The position numbers and the translations under genes were made by a program. From positions 186,001 through 250,000 of the forward strand of contig NZ_VTRU01000006.1 of NCBI RefSeq assembly GCF_008274625.1: 64,000 bases of DNA, read 5' to 3'. This DNA is from Chryseobacterium panacisoli (lineage in GTDB: Bacteria; Bacteroidota; Bacteroidia; Flavobacteriales; Weeksellaceae). The number at the start of each line of letters is the position of its first letter. Position 1 is the stretch's first letter. This document shows, one piece after another, positions 34,919-43,441 of the stretch. Below the pieces are notes generated by a model that was not told where the DNA came from, ran no database searches, and saw only the letters and a program-made list of their open reading frames with translations.

Positions 34919-37555
34919 ATGAAAAAAATTCGACTAAGTGTTAAGCTGTTGCTATTTTGTTCAATTTTTGGTGCAGGTATAGTATCTGCTCAAAAATATG
35001 AGCAAACAATTAAGGATTATGTTAATTCCGCTCAGGGATCGTTCCAGAGAGTTAATCCGGAACTGAAAGTATTTAAAGTTATTAACGTAGATCCCTCAAA
35101 GAGCTTACATGGGGATGTTGTAGGCATACAGCAAACAATTAACGGAATTCCTGTTTTCGGAAGTTCTGCCAATGTTTTAATCAGAGACGGAAAAGTTTTA
35201 AACTTTGCGGATACCTTTATTAAGAACTATCCTTCTGCTATTAAAGGAAAAGAAAGTAACAGAAAAGACGCTTTGGTAGCAAATACCATTCAAAAACTGA
35301 ACGGATTGTCTTCCGTAAAGAATATTGATGGCAAAGAAAGTCCGATAGCAGTGAATGCTGTTTATTTTGCAAAAGGAGGAGAATTGATCCTTGGGTATCA
35401 GTTTTATGTTGAAGAAAAAGGAACTGGTAACGTATGGAATACCATCGTAAGTACAGAAGACGGTACTATTTTATACCAGGAAAATACGACTTTATCATGT
35501 AGTTTTCACGATGAATCGTTCGACCATCACGCCGGTTCACCGTTACAAAATACTCAAGCTGTTTTCCCTGCCAACATAGCAGCTGCAAACCTTCAGAATT
35601 CAGCAAATTTATTAGTTCCGGATAATGCTTCTTATAATGTTTTTGCATTTCCTACGGAAGCACCTACATTTGGAGCCAGAACACTGCTTACAAATCCATG
35701 GGATCTGACAGCTTCACCAGAAGGATGGCATTCTGACGGCACCACCCATTACACCATAACAAGAGGGAATAATGCATTTGCATACACTGATGAGGCGAAT
35801 CTCAATACTCCACAATTCTCTCCTGATGGAGGGGCCAGCAGAACATTTGATTTTCCTTTAGATATAACGGCTGCACATACAACCTATACTTCAGCAGCAG
35901 TAACCAATCTGTTCTACAACGCAAATAAAATGCATGATGTATTTTATAAGTTCGGATTTACCGAATCTGCCAGAAATTATCAGGTAAATAATTTTGGAAA
36001 CGGAGGTGCAGGTAACGATCCTGTTCTTGCCGAATCAAGGGATGGCAGCGGTCTAAATAATGCTAACTTTAATCCAGGAGCTGATGGAACAAGCGGAAGA
36101 ATGCAGATGTTCCTTTTTTCACCTGCCGGAAATGTAAGATATCTTTATTATAATTCACCATCCACTTATACTGCCAGAGCTCCAATAGCTACTACTGCGA
36201 ATTTTGGTCCTCAGATTATGGGTAATCCACCTGTGACGGGAGATCTTGCGCTTTCAACTCCAGCTGACGCATGTACTGCAGTTACTGCCGGAAGTCTTAC
36301 TGGAAAGATTGCTGTGGTAAGTGCGGCAGGATGTAATTTTTCTGTTAAAACAAAGAATTTACAAAATGCAGGAGCAGTAGGAGTTATACAATACCATCCT
36401 TCAAGTAATACACCTATAGGATTAGGAGGAACAGATGCAACGATTACAATTCCTACAATTATGGTAGGTCTGTCAGAAGGTCAGTTTCTGGTGAATGATC
36501 TAACTAACGGTATTGTAGGAAATGCAACATTAAAAACAACCGCAGTTTATAAAGATGCGAGTTTAGATAATGGAGTAATCAGCCACGAGTATGGGCACGG
36601 TATTTCCAATCGTCTTACCGGAACTGGAAGTTCATGTTTATCTTATATTTCATCTAATGAGCAGATGGGAGAAGGATGGTCGGATTTCTTCGCTTTGATG
36701 ATGACAACCAGACCTGGTGATACTTCTACCATGGCAAGAGGTGTAGGGACTTATGTTTCAGGGGAATCAACTACAGGATTAGGAATAAGACCAGCAAAAT
36801 ACTCACCTGATTTTGCTATCAATGATTATACTTATGGACGTACGAACGGGATGAAGATAAGCACATCTATCTCCGGAATTCCTATTACAGTGCCGGATGT
36901 TCACAGTATCGGGTTTATCTGGGCTTCTATGCTTTGGGATCTTAACTGGAAATATGTAGATAAATATGGATATAACAGTAACGTTCTTGCAGATCCGAAC
37001 AGCGGAAGTGCAAGAGTTTTACAGCTGGTAATGGATGCTCTTAAATTACAGCCATGTAATCCTACATTTGTACAGGGGAGAGATGCTATTCTTGCTGCTG
37101 ACCAGGCCTCTACAGGAGGACAGAATAAATGTATGATCTGGACTACTTTTGCTAAAAGAGGGTTAGGGGTAAATGCTTCTGCAGGTGCTCTTAACGGCTT
37201 GGAATTTGGTGCAAATCAGCCTTTGGCAGACATGAGTGATCAGGTAGAAGACTTTACTATTCCTGCGGAATGTGCTACACTAGCCGTAAAAGAAATTAAC
37301 GATTCTAAAGGAATATCGATCTATCCAAATCCTGTAAGAAATGAATTCACGATAAAAACTCCATCTGATTTAAAGTTATCAGGAATCACTACAGTTTCTA
37401 TCTTTGATTTCACAGGAAAGCTGATTTCTAAGGAAGCCATCAATCTTAACAAGCAGAATATCATCAGTGCAGAAAAACTGATCAATGGTGCTTATATTGT
37501 AAAAGTTAGTAACGATTCAATTGATTACTCTCAGAAGATTATTGTTTCTAAATAG
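34919..37555 (+). CDS. M36 (fungalysin) metalloprotease, T9SS-secreted
   Basis: 878 residues. Order: signal peptide (1-25), FTP/PepSY propeptide (about 30-200), M36 catalytic domain interrupted by a PA domain (about 440-545), and a T9SS type A sorting domain (about 800-878, starting ISIYPNP). The zinc site is complete: HEYGH (556-560) and E585 in GEGWSD. It is an extracellular elastinolytic-type protease exported by T9SS. It has its own terminator and is not obviously part of the pigment pathway, though it lies between the two pigment arms. Confidence 0.93.
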   Translation: MKKIRLSVKLLLFCSIFGAGIVSAQKYEQTIKDYVNSAQGSFQRVNPELKVFKVINVDPSKSLHGDVVGIQQTINGIPVFGSSANVLIRDGKVLNFADTFIKNYPSAIKGKESNRKDALVANTIQKLNGLSSVKNIDGKESPIAVNAVYFAKGGELILGYQFYVEEKGTGNVWNTIVSTEDGTILYQENTTLSCSFHDESFDHHAGSPLQNTQAVFPANIAAANLQNSANLLVPDNASYNVFAFPTEAPTFGARTLLTNPWDLTASPEGWHSDGTTHYTITRGNNAFAYTDEANLNTPQFSPDGGASRTFDFPLDITAAHTTYTSAAVTNLFYNANKMHDVFYKFGFTESARNYQVNNFGNGGAGNDPVLAESRDGSGLNNANFNPGADGTSGRMQMFLFSPAGNVRYLYYNSPSTYTARAPIATTANFGPQIMGNPPVTGDLALSTPADACTAVTAGSLTGKIAVVSAAGCNFSVKTKNLQNAGAVGVIQYHPSSNTPIGLGGTDATITIPTIMVGLSEGQFLVNDLTNGIVGNATLKTTAVYKDASLDNGVISHEYGHGISNRLTGTGSSCLSYISSNEQMGEGWSDFFALMMTTRPGDTSTMARGVGTYVSGESTTGLGIRPAKYSPDFAINDYTYGRTNGMKISTSISGIPITVPDVHSIGFIWASMLWDLNWKYVDKYGYNSNVLADPNSGSARVLQLVMDALKLQPCNPTFVQGRDAILAADQASTGGQNKCMIWTTFAKRGLGVNASAGALNGLEFGANQPLADMSDQVEDFTIPAECATLAVKEINDSKGISIYPNPVRNEFTIKTPSDLKLSGITTVSIFDFTGKLISKEAINLNKQNIISAEKLINGAYIVKVSNDSIDYSQKIIVSK

Positions 37556-37580
37556 GAAATTATAATAAATAATTGTGATG

Positions 37581-37609
37581 AGCCTGGAACTTTGTTCCGG
37601 GCTTTTTTT
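37581..37609. terminator. M36 gene terminator
   Basis: AGCCTGGAAC/GTTCCGGGCT stem (37581-37603) with a T-run. The stop codon of the convergent minus-strand gene (37608-37610) lies inside the T-run. Confidence 0.85.
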
Positions 37610-38780
37610 ATTTGTTTTCCGGGCTTACTTTATTCAGAAACAGAAAAGAAGTTACCCCCGCAATAGCAGAAAGCGTGGTACTTAAGATAAAACTGCCGAT
37701 GATATATTGCAACAGATTGTTTTTAATCAGTTCAAAGTTTAAATCCTGGCTTAGAATATCGCTGTCACCACTTACAAATGGAGCTCCTAAAAATAGAGAA
37801 GCCGCAATAATGAAAGGAATAAAAGGTGGAAGACTTACGTTGGAGGCCACAAATGCAAGGACTTTATTAAGTTTGAAAAGCACAGATAAACTGATGACCA
37901 GAAGGGTATGAAATCCCCAGAACGGTGAAAGACCTATAAACACCCCCAGTGCAATAGAAAATGCCTTTGTACGGTTGCTTCCGTCACTTTCTAAAACATC
38001 TTCCTGGATAAACTTTTTAAAGCTTTTTTTTTTGAAATTATTCACGAAATTTCTCGGAATAATGTAAAGCAAAGTAATGGTTACCAGAATGGTATTCAGA
38101 ATACTGATTCTCGTAAAATCTTTAAAAGGCCTGAAATGTGAAACCCGTTCTGCCGGATCATATAAAACTTTGATCGGAACATTCTTTACAGGAACATGCC
38201 TCCATGCAGTCCTTACAATGATTTCTATTTCAAATTCAAACTTAGGAGTGAAATATTTCTTTGGAATTCTATGTAAAGGATAAAGCCTGTAGCCAGACTG
38301 TGTGTCTTCCAGCTTTATGCCGGTTTCAAACCAGAACCAGAAATTGGAAAAACGGTTTCCAAAACTGCTTTTCTTGGGAATACCGTCCTGAGACATATTT
38401 CTGTTCCCGATCAGAAGAACTTCTTCTTTTTCCTGAAGAAGAGCCTCTACAAACACAGGAATATCATCCGGATAATGCTGCCCGTCTGAATCAATGGTGA
38501 TGGCATAATCATACCCTGATTTCTTTGCTGCTCTAAAACCTGTTTTTAGCCCATTTCCCTTTCCTTTGTTCTCCGGTAAAGAGATAATCTTGATCTGAGG
38601 ATATTGGGAAAGAATCTGAGTGGTAGAATCCGTGGAGCCATCATTGACCACAATAATACTTTCGGTGTAATTGAGAACGCCGTCAATAACTCTATTCAGA
38701 GTCTTTTCATTATTGTAGGTAGGTATTAAAACGCATATCTTCTTTTCAGAAATTGCATTTTGTACTTCAGCAAGGGACAT
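37608..38780 (-). CDS. Glycosyltransferase family 2 fused to DUF2062
   Basis: 390 residues. The N-terminal GT2 domain has LIPTYNNEKT and the metal-binding DSDGQ (D97-x-D99), and the C-terminal half is a DUF2062 membrane domain with about four segments. Such fusions are known in aryl polyene and flexirubin loci, where a lipid or polyprenyl glycosylation role is supposed. It is the last gene of the minus arm. Confidence 0.88.
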   Translation of the reverse strand: MSLAEVQNAISEKKICVLIPTYNNEKTLNRVIDGVLNYTESIIVVNDGSTDSTTQILSQYPQIKIISLPENKGKGNGLKTGFRAAKKSGYDYAITIDSDGQHYPDDIPVFVEALLQEKEEVLLIGNRNMSQDGIPKKSSFGNRFSNFWFWFETGIKLEDTQSGYRLYPLHRIPKKYFTPKFEFEIEIIVRTAWRHVPVKNVPIKVLYDPAERVSHFRPFKDFTRISILNTILVTITLLYIIPRNFVNNFKKKSFKKFIQEDVLESDGSNRTKAFSIALGVFIGLSPFWGFHTLLVISLSVLFKLNKVLAFVASNVSLPPFIPFIIAASLFLGAPFVSGDSDILSQDLNFELIKNNLLQYIIGSFILSTTLSAIAGVTSFLFLNKVSPENK

Positions 38781-38784
38781 TATT

Positions 38785-39261
38785 TTATTTTAAACTGGCT
38801 CTTTCAGCCTCTGTAATGGTTTTAGACTGCATTGCAAACTTTTTGATGTAGCCCTTTAATGCTGCATTCTGTTTGCTGTAATTATTCAGAAGGAATGCTT
38901 TATCATCCTTCAGGCTTCCGCGATATCCAACAATTTTAGGAATGTTTTCCTGAACACTCATTCTGATCAGACGAAGTTCCGCATTGCTGGGATTACTTTT
39001 GATAACAGCTTCAAGACTTGTGGCGCCGGTTTTTACCAGTGATTTTCTGTTAGTTTTGGTAATTTTTGCTTCCATAATCTTCGCTGCCGCTTTATAGCCT
39101 ACGGTCACAGCATCAGAACCGGATTGTTTTTCCGCAGTTTCAATGAAGCTTTGTGTATTACTGTTAGACTCGTTGGCTTTAGCATAGCTGTTTCTCAGCG
39201 TTTCAAGGTCAGACTGAAAGAAAAAAACAAATGCTGTTATGAAGGATAAGATAAGATTCAT
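38785..39261 (-). CDS. Secreted hypothetical protein of pigment locus
   Basis: 158 residues with a short hydrophobic N-terminus (about 1-14, probably signal or anchor) and a helical body with Lys, Ala and Asn. Not recognised by family. It overlaps the start of the hotdog gene by an ATGA and lies four bases before the glycosyltransferase, so it is made with them. Probably periplasmic. Confidence 0.6.
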   Translation of the reverse strand: MNLILSFITAFVFFFQSDLETLRNSYAKANESNSNTQSFIETAEKQSGSDAVTVGYKAAAKIMEAKITKTNRKSLVKTGATSLEAVIKSNPSNAELRLIRMSVQENIPKIVGYRGSLKDDKAFLLNNYSKQNAALKGYIKKFAMQSKTITEAERASLK

Positions 39262-39638
39262 GACGATAATTTTTTATAGCTTACAGACAATTTTAATGCA
39301 ATAGTCTCGCCAAAAGAAGTGATGTTTTTTACTTTCACATCATCTTCACTTTCGTTAATATCCAGCTGGAGTTGTAAGTCAGGGGTCTCAAAAGGATTGA
39401 TGATCGCCATGAATTTTACATTGGATGCTGTTTTTAAGAATAATTTTGAACCTGTAAATTCCTCGGTGAGTTCTTTAATGATCTGCATCATACAAACACC
39501 GGGAGTTACCGGATTTCCAGGGAAGTGTCCTTTGAAAATATCGTGGTCTTTATTAAGATGGATGTGAGCAGTAAACTTTCCGTCTTCTGCTTTCTCATGG
39601 GATGTTAGCGTATAAAAGTCTGTAAGAATGGTTTGCAT
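39258..39638 (-). CDS. FabZ-like hotdog protein lacking catalytic Glu
   Basis: 126 residues of the hotdog fold. The FabZ-type motif GHFPGNPVTPGVCMM is clear with catalytic H38, but the partner residue 14 positions later, Glu in FabZ, is Gln52 (MMQII). It may be a dehydratase of altered chemistry, a thioester-binding subunit, or a partner of another hotdog protein. It lies four bases after the OM barrel gene. Confidence 0.85.
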   Translation of the reverse strand: MQTILTDFYTLTSHEKAEDGKFTAHIHLNKDHDIFKGHFPGNPVTPGVCMMQIIKELTEEFTGSKLFLKTASNVKFMAIINPFETPDLQLQLDINESEDDVKVKNITSFGETIALKLSVSYKKLSS

Positions 39639-39642
39639 GATC

Positions 39643-40242
39643 TTATTTTTTAAGATTAAATGTGTAATATACTCCCGCCTGGAATGTTACGTTGGTATTG
39701 TCGTTATTAATATGTACAAAACCTTTTTTAATTCTGGCTTCAACCCCTATATTTTTTGTAATATCATAACCTGCCCCAAATAATAGTCCCAAATCTACAT
39801 CAATAGGAGATTCGATCTCTTTATGATCTGTAAGAAGTTCCAAAGTAGGACCAAAATGAATATTAAACTTATCAAAATAGAATTTATTCACTACTGCTCC
39901 TCCCACATAAGAAAGAGTAACTGTTTTAGAAGAAACGGCTGGATTTTGGCTTTCAAATTTTGCTCCCTGGCGTGTATAATAAATTTCCGGTTGAAGAGCG
40001 TAGAATTTTGCAAATCGGATGTTTGCCTGGAAACCTATATAAAAATCTACTTTTGATTTGATGTCGTAAGCATTGGTTCCATAGTGATAGCCCTGATTAT
40101 CATTATAATAAAAGGATTCATATGCAGGTCCGTCAGATATATGTGAAATATTCGCACCCACTCTGATTCCCGGATTGAAAGTTACCTGGGCAAAAGATAA
40201 ACCGGTGAAAAGTGCAAAAAATAAGAAATATATTTTTTTCAT
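39643..40242 (-). CDS. PorT-like outer-membrane beta-barrel protein
   Basis: 199 residues: signal peptide (about 1-18) and an 8-strand-like barrel with aromatic-rich alternating strands, a Gly at strand turns and a terminal aromatic/basic end (YYTFNLKK). Such proteins of the PorT/OmpW-like group sit in the outer membrane. In this locus it may host or receive the pigment. Function unproved. Confidence 0.75.
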   Translation of the reverse strand: MKKIYFLFFALFTGLSFAQVTFNPGIRVGANISHISDGPAYESFYYNDNQGYHYGTNAYDIKSKVDFYIGFQANIRFAKFYALQPEIYYTRQGAKFESQNPAVSSKTVTLSYVGGAVVNKFYFDKFNIHFGPTLELLTDHKEIESPIDVDLGLLFGAGYDITKNIGVEARIKKGFVHINNDNTNVTFQAGVYYTFNLKK

Positions 40243-40249
40243 GTGAAAT

Positions 40250-40885
40250 TTATTCCGTTTCGGTTATTTGAAATAGTTTTATGTTGATCTTAAAGTCTTT
40301 GTGTTGTAGGTTTAAGCTGTCCGCGAAGATAGTTTTTTTTGCATCAAAAGTAAAATCGATTTTTTCCTTATTATTTTTCGTGTAAATGATCTGTTTTAGT
40401 AAGTTGTTTTCTTTGCTGAAGAATAAATAATATTTTTTATTCTCAATTTTTGAAAGGTAGATTTTAGCATTATTACTTTCAAAACTTTCGCTCACAGGAT
40501 ACTCTCTTTTCAGAAGCTGCTGAAAGTCATTCTTCAGAAAATTGATCACTATTTTTTTATCCAGATCAGGAAGGACGTAATTTAGCTTGAAATTATCATC
40601 AGAAATCTCAAAATCAATCAGTTTATTCCCGAAGTCTGATGTTAAAGCCACGCGGTGTGTCGTTTCATTCAGTTTTTTGATAATAAGAATTCCGCTCACA
40701 TGGTTTTTATAGATGTCCATCTGGCATTTGTATACATAATCTTCGCCTGAAGAAAAGTATAAGTTTTCGACCATCTTTTCAGAAGAGGGAACAGGTTTAG
40801 CTTCTGTTAACTTGTACGTTTTACAGGAAACAGCCAGTACCAGAATCAGGCTATAAAGTAAACTCTGACGCAGGAATTGAAGCAT
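40250..40885 (-). CDS. Outer-membrane lipoprotein
   Basis: About 211 residues from ATG 40885; a longer frame starts at 40909. A lipobox (LAVSCK) follows the N-terminal hydrophobic stretch. The mature part is beta-rich and resembles DUF4292-like or outer-membrane lipoprotein-sorting domains only in general. The start lies inside the 3' end of the LolA-like gene (35-bp overlap), so the two are coupled. LolA-like carrier plus this lipoprotein could form a lipid transfer pair, as LolA and LolB do. Confidence 0.75.
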   Translation of the reverse strand: MLQFLRQSLLYSLILVLAVSCKTYKLTEAKPVPSSEKMVENLYFSSGEDYVYKCQMDIYKNHVSGILIIKKLNETTHRVALTSDFGNKLIDFEISDDNFKLNYVLPDLDKKIVINFLKNDFQQLLKREYPVSESFESNNAKIYLSKIENKKYYLFFSKENNLLKQIIYTKNNKEKIDFTFDAKKTIFADSLNLQHKDFKINIKLFQITETE

Positions 40886-41477
40886 TGATTTTTGTATTTT
40901 TGAAAACAATATTCGTAGTATCTCCGGAAGCCTCGGTCATATTCACCTGGGAAACCGTTGATTGGTTCTTCAGGAAATACAGCTCGATCTGTTTGATGTA
41001 TTTCAACAATTGAGATGTTTTAGGAACAAACTTCGCCACATTGTAATTCCCATTTTTAAAATACGTTACCGTAAATTCAGGATCATTGAACATCGTTCCG
41101 TTTGAGCTTCCTACAATCAGCTTATTTATTTTTTCAAATGTTTTACTCTTGGCATCTACAGACGATTTTTTTCCCTGATCATTGATGAAAATCTTATTGC
41201 TTTTAAAAACAATACTGTACTGATACGGTTTTGTATACTTCCAGCTCAGCATATTAGGAGTCTGCAATGACATCTTCCCATAGGTAACAATGCTTTTATC
41301 CAGAAAGTCCATTTTTTTCGTTTGGGTAAAATCACTCTGCAAGGTTTTAATTTCTTTCGTATCCGAAGAAACCTTCGATACAAATGCTTTGGCTTCAGCT
41401 CCTGACATAGCCGTGTTTTGGGCAAAAAAGAAACCGGAAACCAGTAAGAATGCTCCGAAAACAATATTTTTAATCAT
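40851..41477 (-). CDS. LolA-like periplasmic lipid carrier
   Basis: 208 residues with a signal peptide (about 1-19) and the LolA/LppX pattern: TLQSDFTQTKKM, then MSLQTPNMLSWKYTKPYQY, then IELYFLKN. The LolA fold is a half beta-barrel that carries acyl chains. Aryl polyene loci usually contain a LolA-like gene thought to carry the pigment lipid to the outer membrane. It overlaps the deacetylase by 8 bp and the lipoprotein gene by 35 bp. Confidence 0.85.
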   Translation of the reverse strand: MIKNIVFGAFLLVSGFFFAQNTAMSGAEAKAFVSKVSSDTKEIKTLQSDFTQTKKMDFLDKSIVTYGKMSLQTPNMLSWKYTKPYQYSIVFKSNKIFINDQGKKSSVDAKSKTFEKINKLIVGSSNGTMFNDPEFTVTYFKNGNYNVAKFVPKTSQLLKYIKQIELYFLKNQSTVSQVNMTEASGDTTNIVFKNTKINASIPASEFTL

Positions 41478-42225
41478 TTTTATTTGAATTTATCACTGTA
41501 TCAACAGTAAAGGTTGAATATTTTTTGTCCTCCAAAAATACTAATAAATCTGCCAGCACACGATAGGTCTTTTCTGATGTATCGTGGAGCAGGATAATAC
41601 TTCCTTTTTTCAAGCCTTTACTGACTCTGCTGTAGATTTTCTTTTCATCATCAATGATGGTGTCTAAAGACCGGACATTCCACCCGATGCTTACTTTCTG
41701 GGTTCTTTTGATCGCTTTTGCAATATTAGGATTCGTCACTCCGAAAGGCGGTCTGTAGAGAGAGGTGCTGGTATTTCCAACATTCTTCATAACTGCATCA
41801 CATTTTTCAATTTCTTCAATCATTTTTGAAGTAGATAAAAATCCTGTGGAATTGGAATGTGACAACGTATGATTTCCAATAATATGACCTTCTGTAATGA
41901 TTCTCTGAAACGTTTCCGGATATTTTTCAATCTGCTTTCCAATACAGAAGAAGGTGGCTTTTACCTGATGTTCTTTAAGCAAGTCTAAAAACTTTGGCGT
42001 AAACTCGGTTGGACCGTCATCAAAAGTAAGGGCAACTTCTTTGGTCTTTGTGCGTTTATGAGTAATACTGTTGACAAAATATCCCAGTTCAATGTCAAAT
42101 GAGCCCCAAACCACCAATGCAGAAAATGCAAAAAAACAAAACAGATACACCCAAAAACTTCCGTGGAATGCATAAATAAAAACATTACAGAAGAGATAGA
42201 ACAGGATGAAGGGGTAGTGTTTCAT
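41470..42225 (-). CDS. Polysaccharide deacetylase family protein
   Basis: 251 residues with two N-terminal membrane segments (about 5-22, 24-42) and a NodB domain: TFDDGP (D69, D70), H119-x3-H123 (HTLSH) and RPPFG. The metal site is complete. Substrate is unknown; deacetylation of a lipid or glycan in the envelope is likely. It forms the start of a block running into the LolA-like carrier. Confidence 0.88.
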   Translation of the reverse strand: MKHYPFILFYLFCNVFIYAFHGSFWVYLFCFFAFSALVVWGSFDIELGYFVNSITHKRTKTKEVALTFDDGPTEFTPKFLDLLKEHQVKATFFCIGKQIEKYPETFQRIITEGHIIGNHTLSHSNSTGFLSTSKMIEEIEKCDAVMKNVGNTSTSLYRPPFGVTNPNIAKAIKRTQKVSIGWNVRSLDTIIDDEKKIYSRVSKGLKKGSIILLHDTSEKTYRVLADLLVFLEDKKYSTFTVDTVINSNKND

Positions 42226-42290
42226 TGCTGAGGTTTATTTATATTGAACTTGTTATTATGAGTTGTATGGTCATAATGTTTATTGTATAC

Positions 42291-42351
42291 CATTGCCACT
42301 CCGCAGAAGACTAGACTAATCTAGATTCCACGCTTCGCTCTGAATGACAAA
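42291..42351. repeat. Interspersed repeat-like intergenic element
   Basis: In the spacer between the deacetylase and the Cys-less ketosynthase. Its reverse complement reads like GTCATTCAGAGCGAAGCGTGG..., a motif I recognise as a common flavobacterial intergenic repeat. It contains CTAGACTAATCTAG. No other copy seen in the window. Confidence 0.45.
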
Positions 42352-42379
42352 CAGACTGTATAATTTTCAATTTCAACAA

Positions 42380-43441
42380 TTATGCCTTTTCCAATAATAC
42401 CAAGCTGTGATCATTACCTGCCAGGTGATTGTAAAGAAGTATATTTTTCACACTTTCCTTTTTCTCAGAATTGATCATCATAATTTCCGGGATCTGCTGT
42501 TCCTTAAGGATATGACAGGCCATAAATGTTGAAAAACCGCTGGCTGTATTGAATTCTCCACTCAAATGTTTGTAATAAAGCAAAGATGAGTCCGGAAACA
42601 CGTCCATTGCTTTGGTATAATAAACATTAGAATCTGCATCTCCGCTGAATCCTAAGATAACAGCATCAATATCATGAGCTGAAAGATTGTTTTGAGTTAA
42701 GAAATTTTGGATAAAATCCTGCACTTCATTCAACTCTACTTTGTTACTGATACTAATGTTTTTAAGTTTTGCATATGTACTTTCAGTCTTATTTTTTCCT
42801 ACAACAAAGAAGCTGGCGCCTTCACCCCAAACCACTCCATTGGTAGTGGACTTTAGGTAGTCAACGGGAAGATCTGTTTCTTTTTTAATCGTATTATTTA
42901 AACAGTAAAGCTCCATTGTTCTGTTTGTCTGTTCGTCTGTAGAACCCACAAGCACATTTTCTGCTTCTCCGTCATTGATCTGAAGCTGAGCATCCAATAA
43001 TGAAAATTCCAGTGAAGAAGAAGTATTTACATAGGTAAAATTATAAGCATGACATTGTAGTCCCAGAGCAACCTGCCCTGCTACCGTGTTGTGAGTAGAC
43101 TGAATAAAAAAGGTAGGCGTAAGGAACTCTTCATGATTGTCTATTACATTTTTCAGAAACTTTTCAGAATCCTGGGAGCAGCCCATTCCGGTTCCTACAA
43201 TAATGGCATCCGGCTGTTCGATACCTGCTTCTTTTAAAGCATAATGTGAAGCTACAGAACTCATTTTTACCGTTTTGGACATTCTTCTGATCATGGCTGG
43301 TGGAATGAACTCTTTATAGTTAGGTTCTATCGCTTTGATGATATTTGAAGAACTCTCAGGGGTAAGGTTCTGAAGGATATTTTCGTTTAAAGTGTCCTGA
43401 ACGGAGATACAGGATGCACTGTTGATGTATACTGTACTCAT
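42380..43441 (-). CDS. Cys-less ketosynthase (chain-length-factor-like)
   Basis: 353 residues of the thiolase fold. At the active-site position the sequence reads VNTSSSLEF (about 138-146), with Ser in place of Cys, and the two histidine motifs are also altered (FSGDADS; KHLSGEFN). It should not condense by itself. In aryl polyene systems an analogous subunit (ApeC) pairs with an active ketosynthase (ApeO). The ATGA overlap with the next gene, an active ketosynthase, supports the pair. Confidence 0.85.
   Translation of the reverse strand: MSTVYINSASCISVQDTLNENILQNLTPESSSNIIKAIEPNYKEFIPPAMIRRMSKTVKMSSVASHYALKEAGIEQPDAIIVGTGMGCSQDSEKFLKNVIDNHEEFLTPTFFIQSTHNTVAGQVALGLQCHAYNFTYVNTSSSLEFSLLDAQLQINDGEAENVLVGSTDEQTNRTMELYCLNNTIKKETDLPVDYLKSTTNGVVWGEGASFFVVGKNKTESTYAKLKNISISNKVELNEVQDFIQNFLTQNNLSAHDIDAVILGFSGDADSNVYYTKAMDVFPDSSLLYYKHLSGEFNTASGFSTFMACHILKEQQIPEIMMINSEKKESVKNILLYNHLAGNDHSLVLLEKA

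Noticed and set aside
39258..39638. Housekeeping FabZ
   Set aside because: The catalytic Glu is replaced by Gln and the gene lies in the pigment locus, so it is not the primary fatty acid enzyme.
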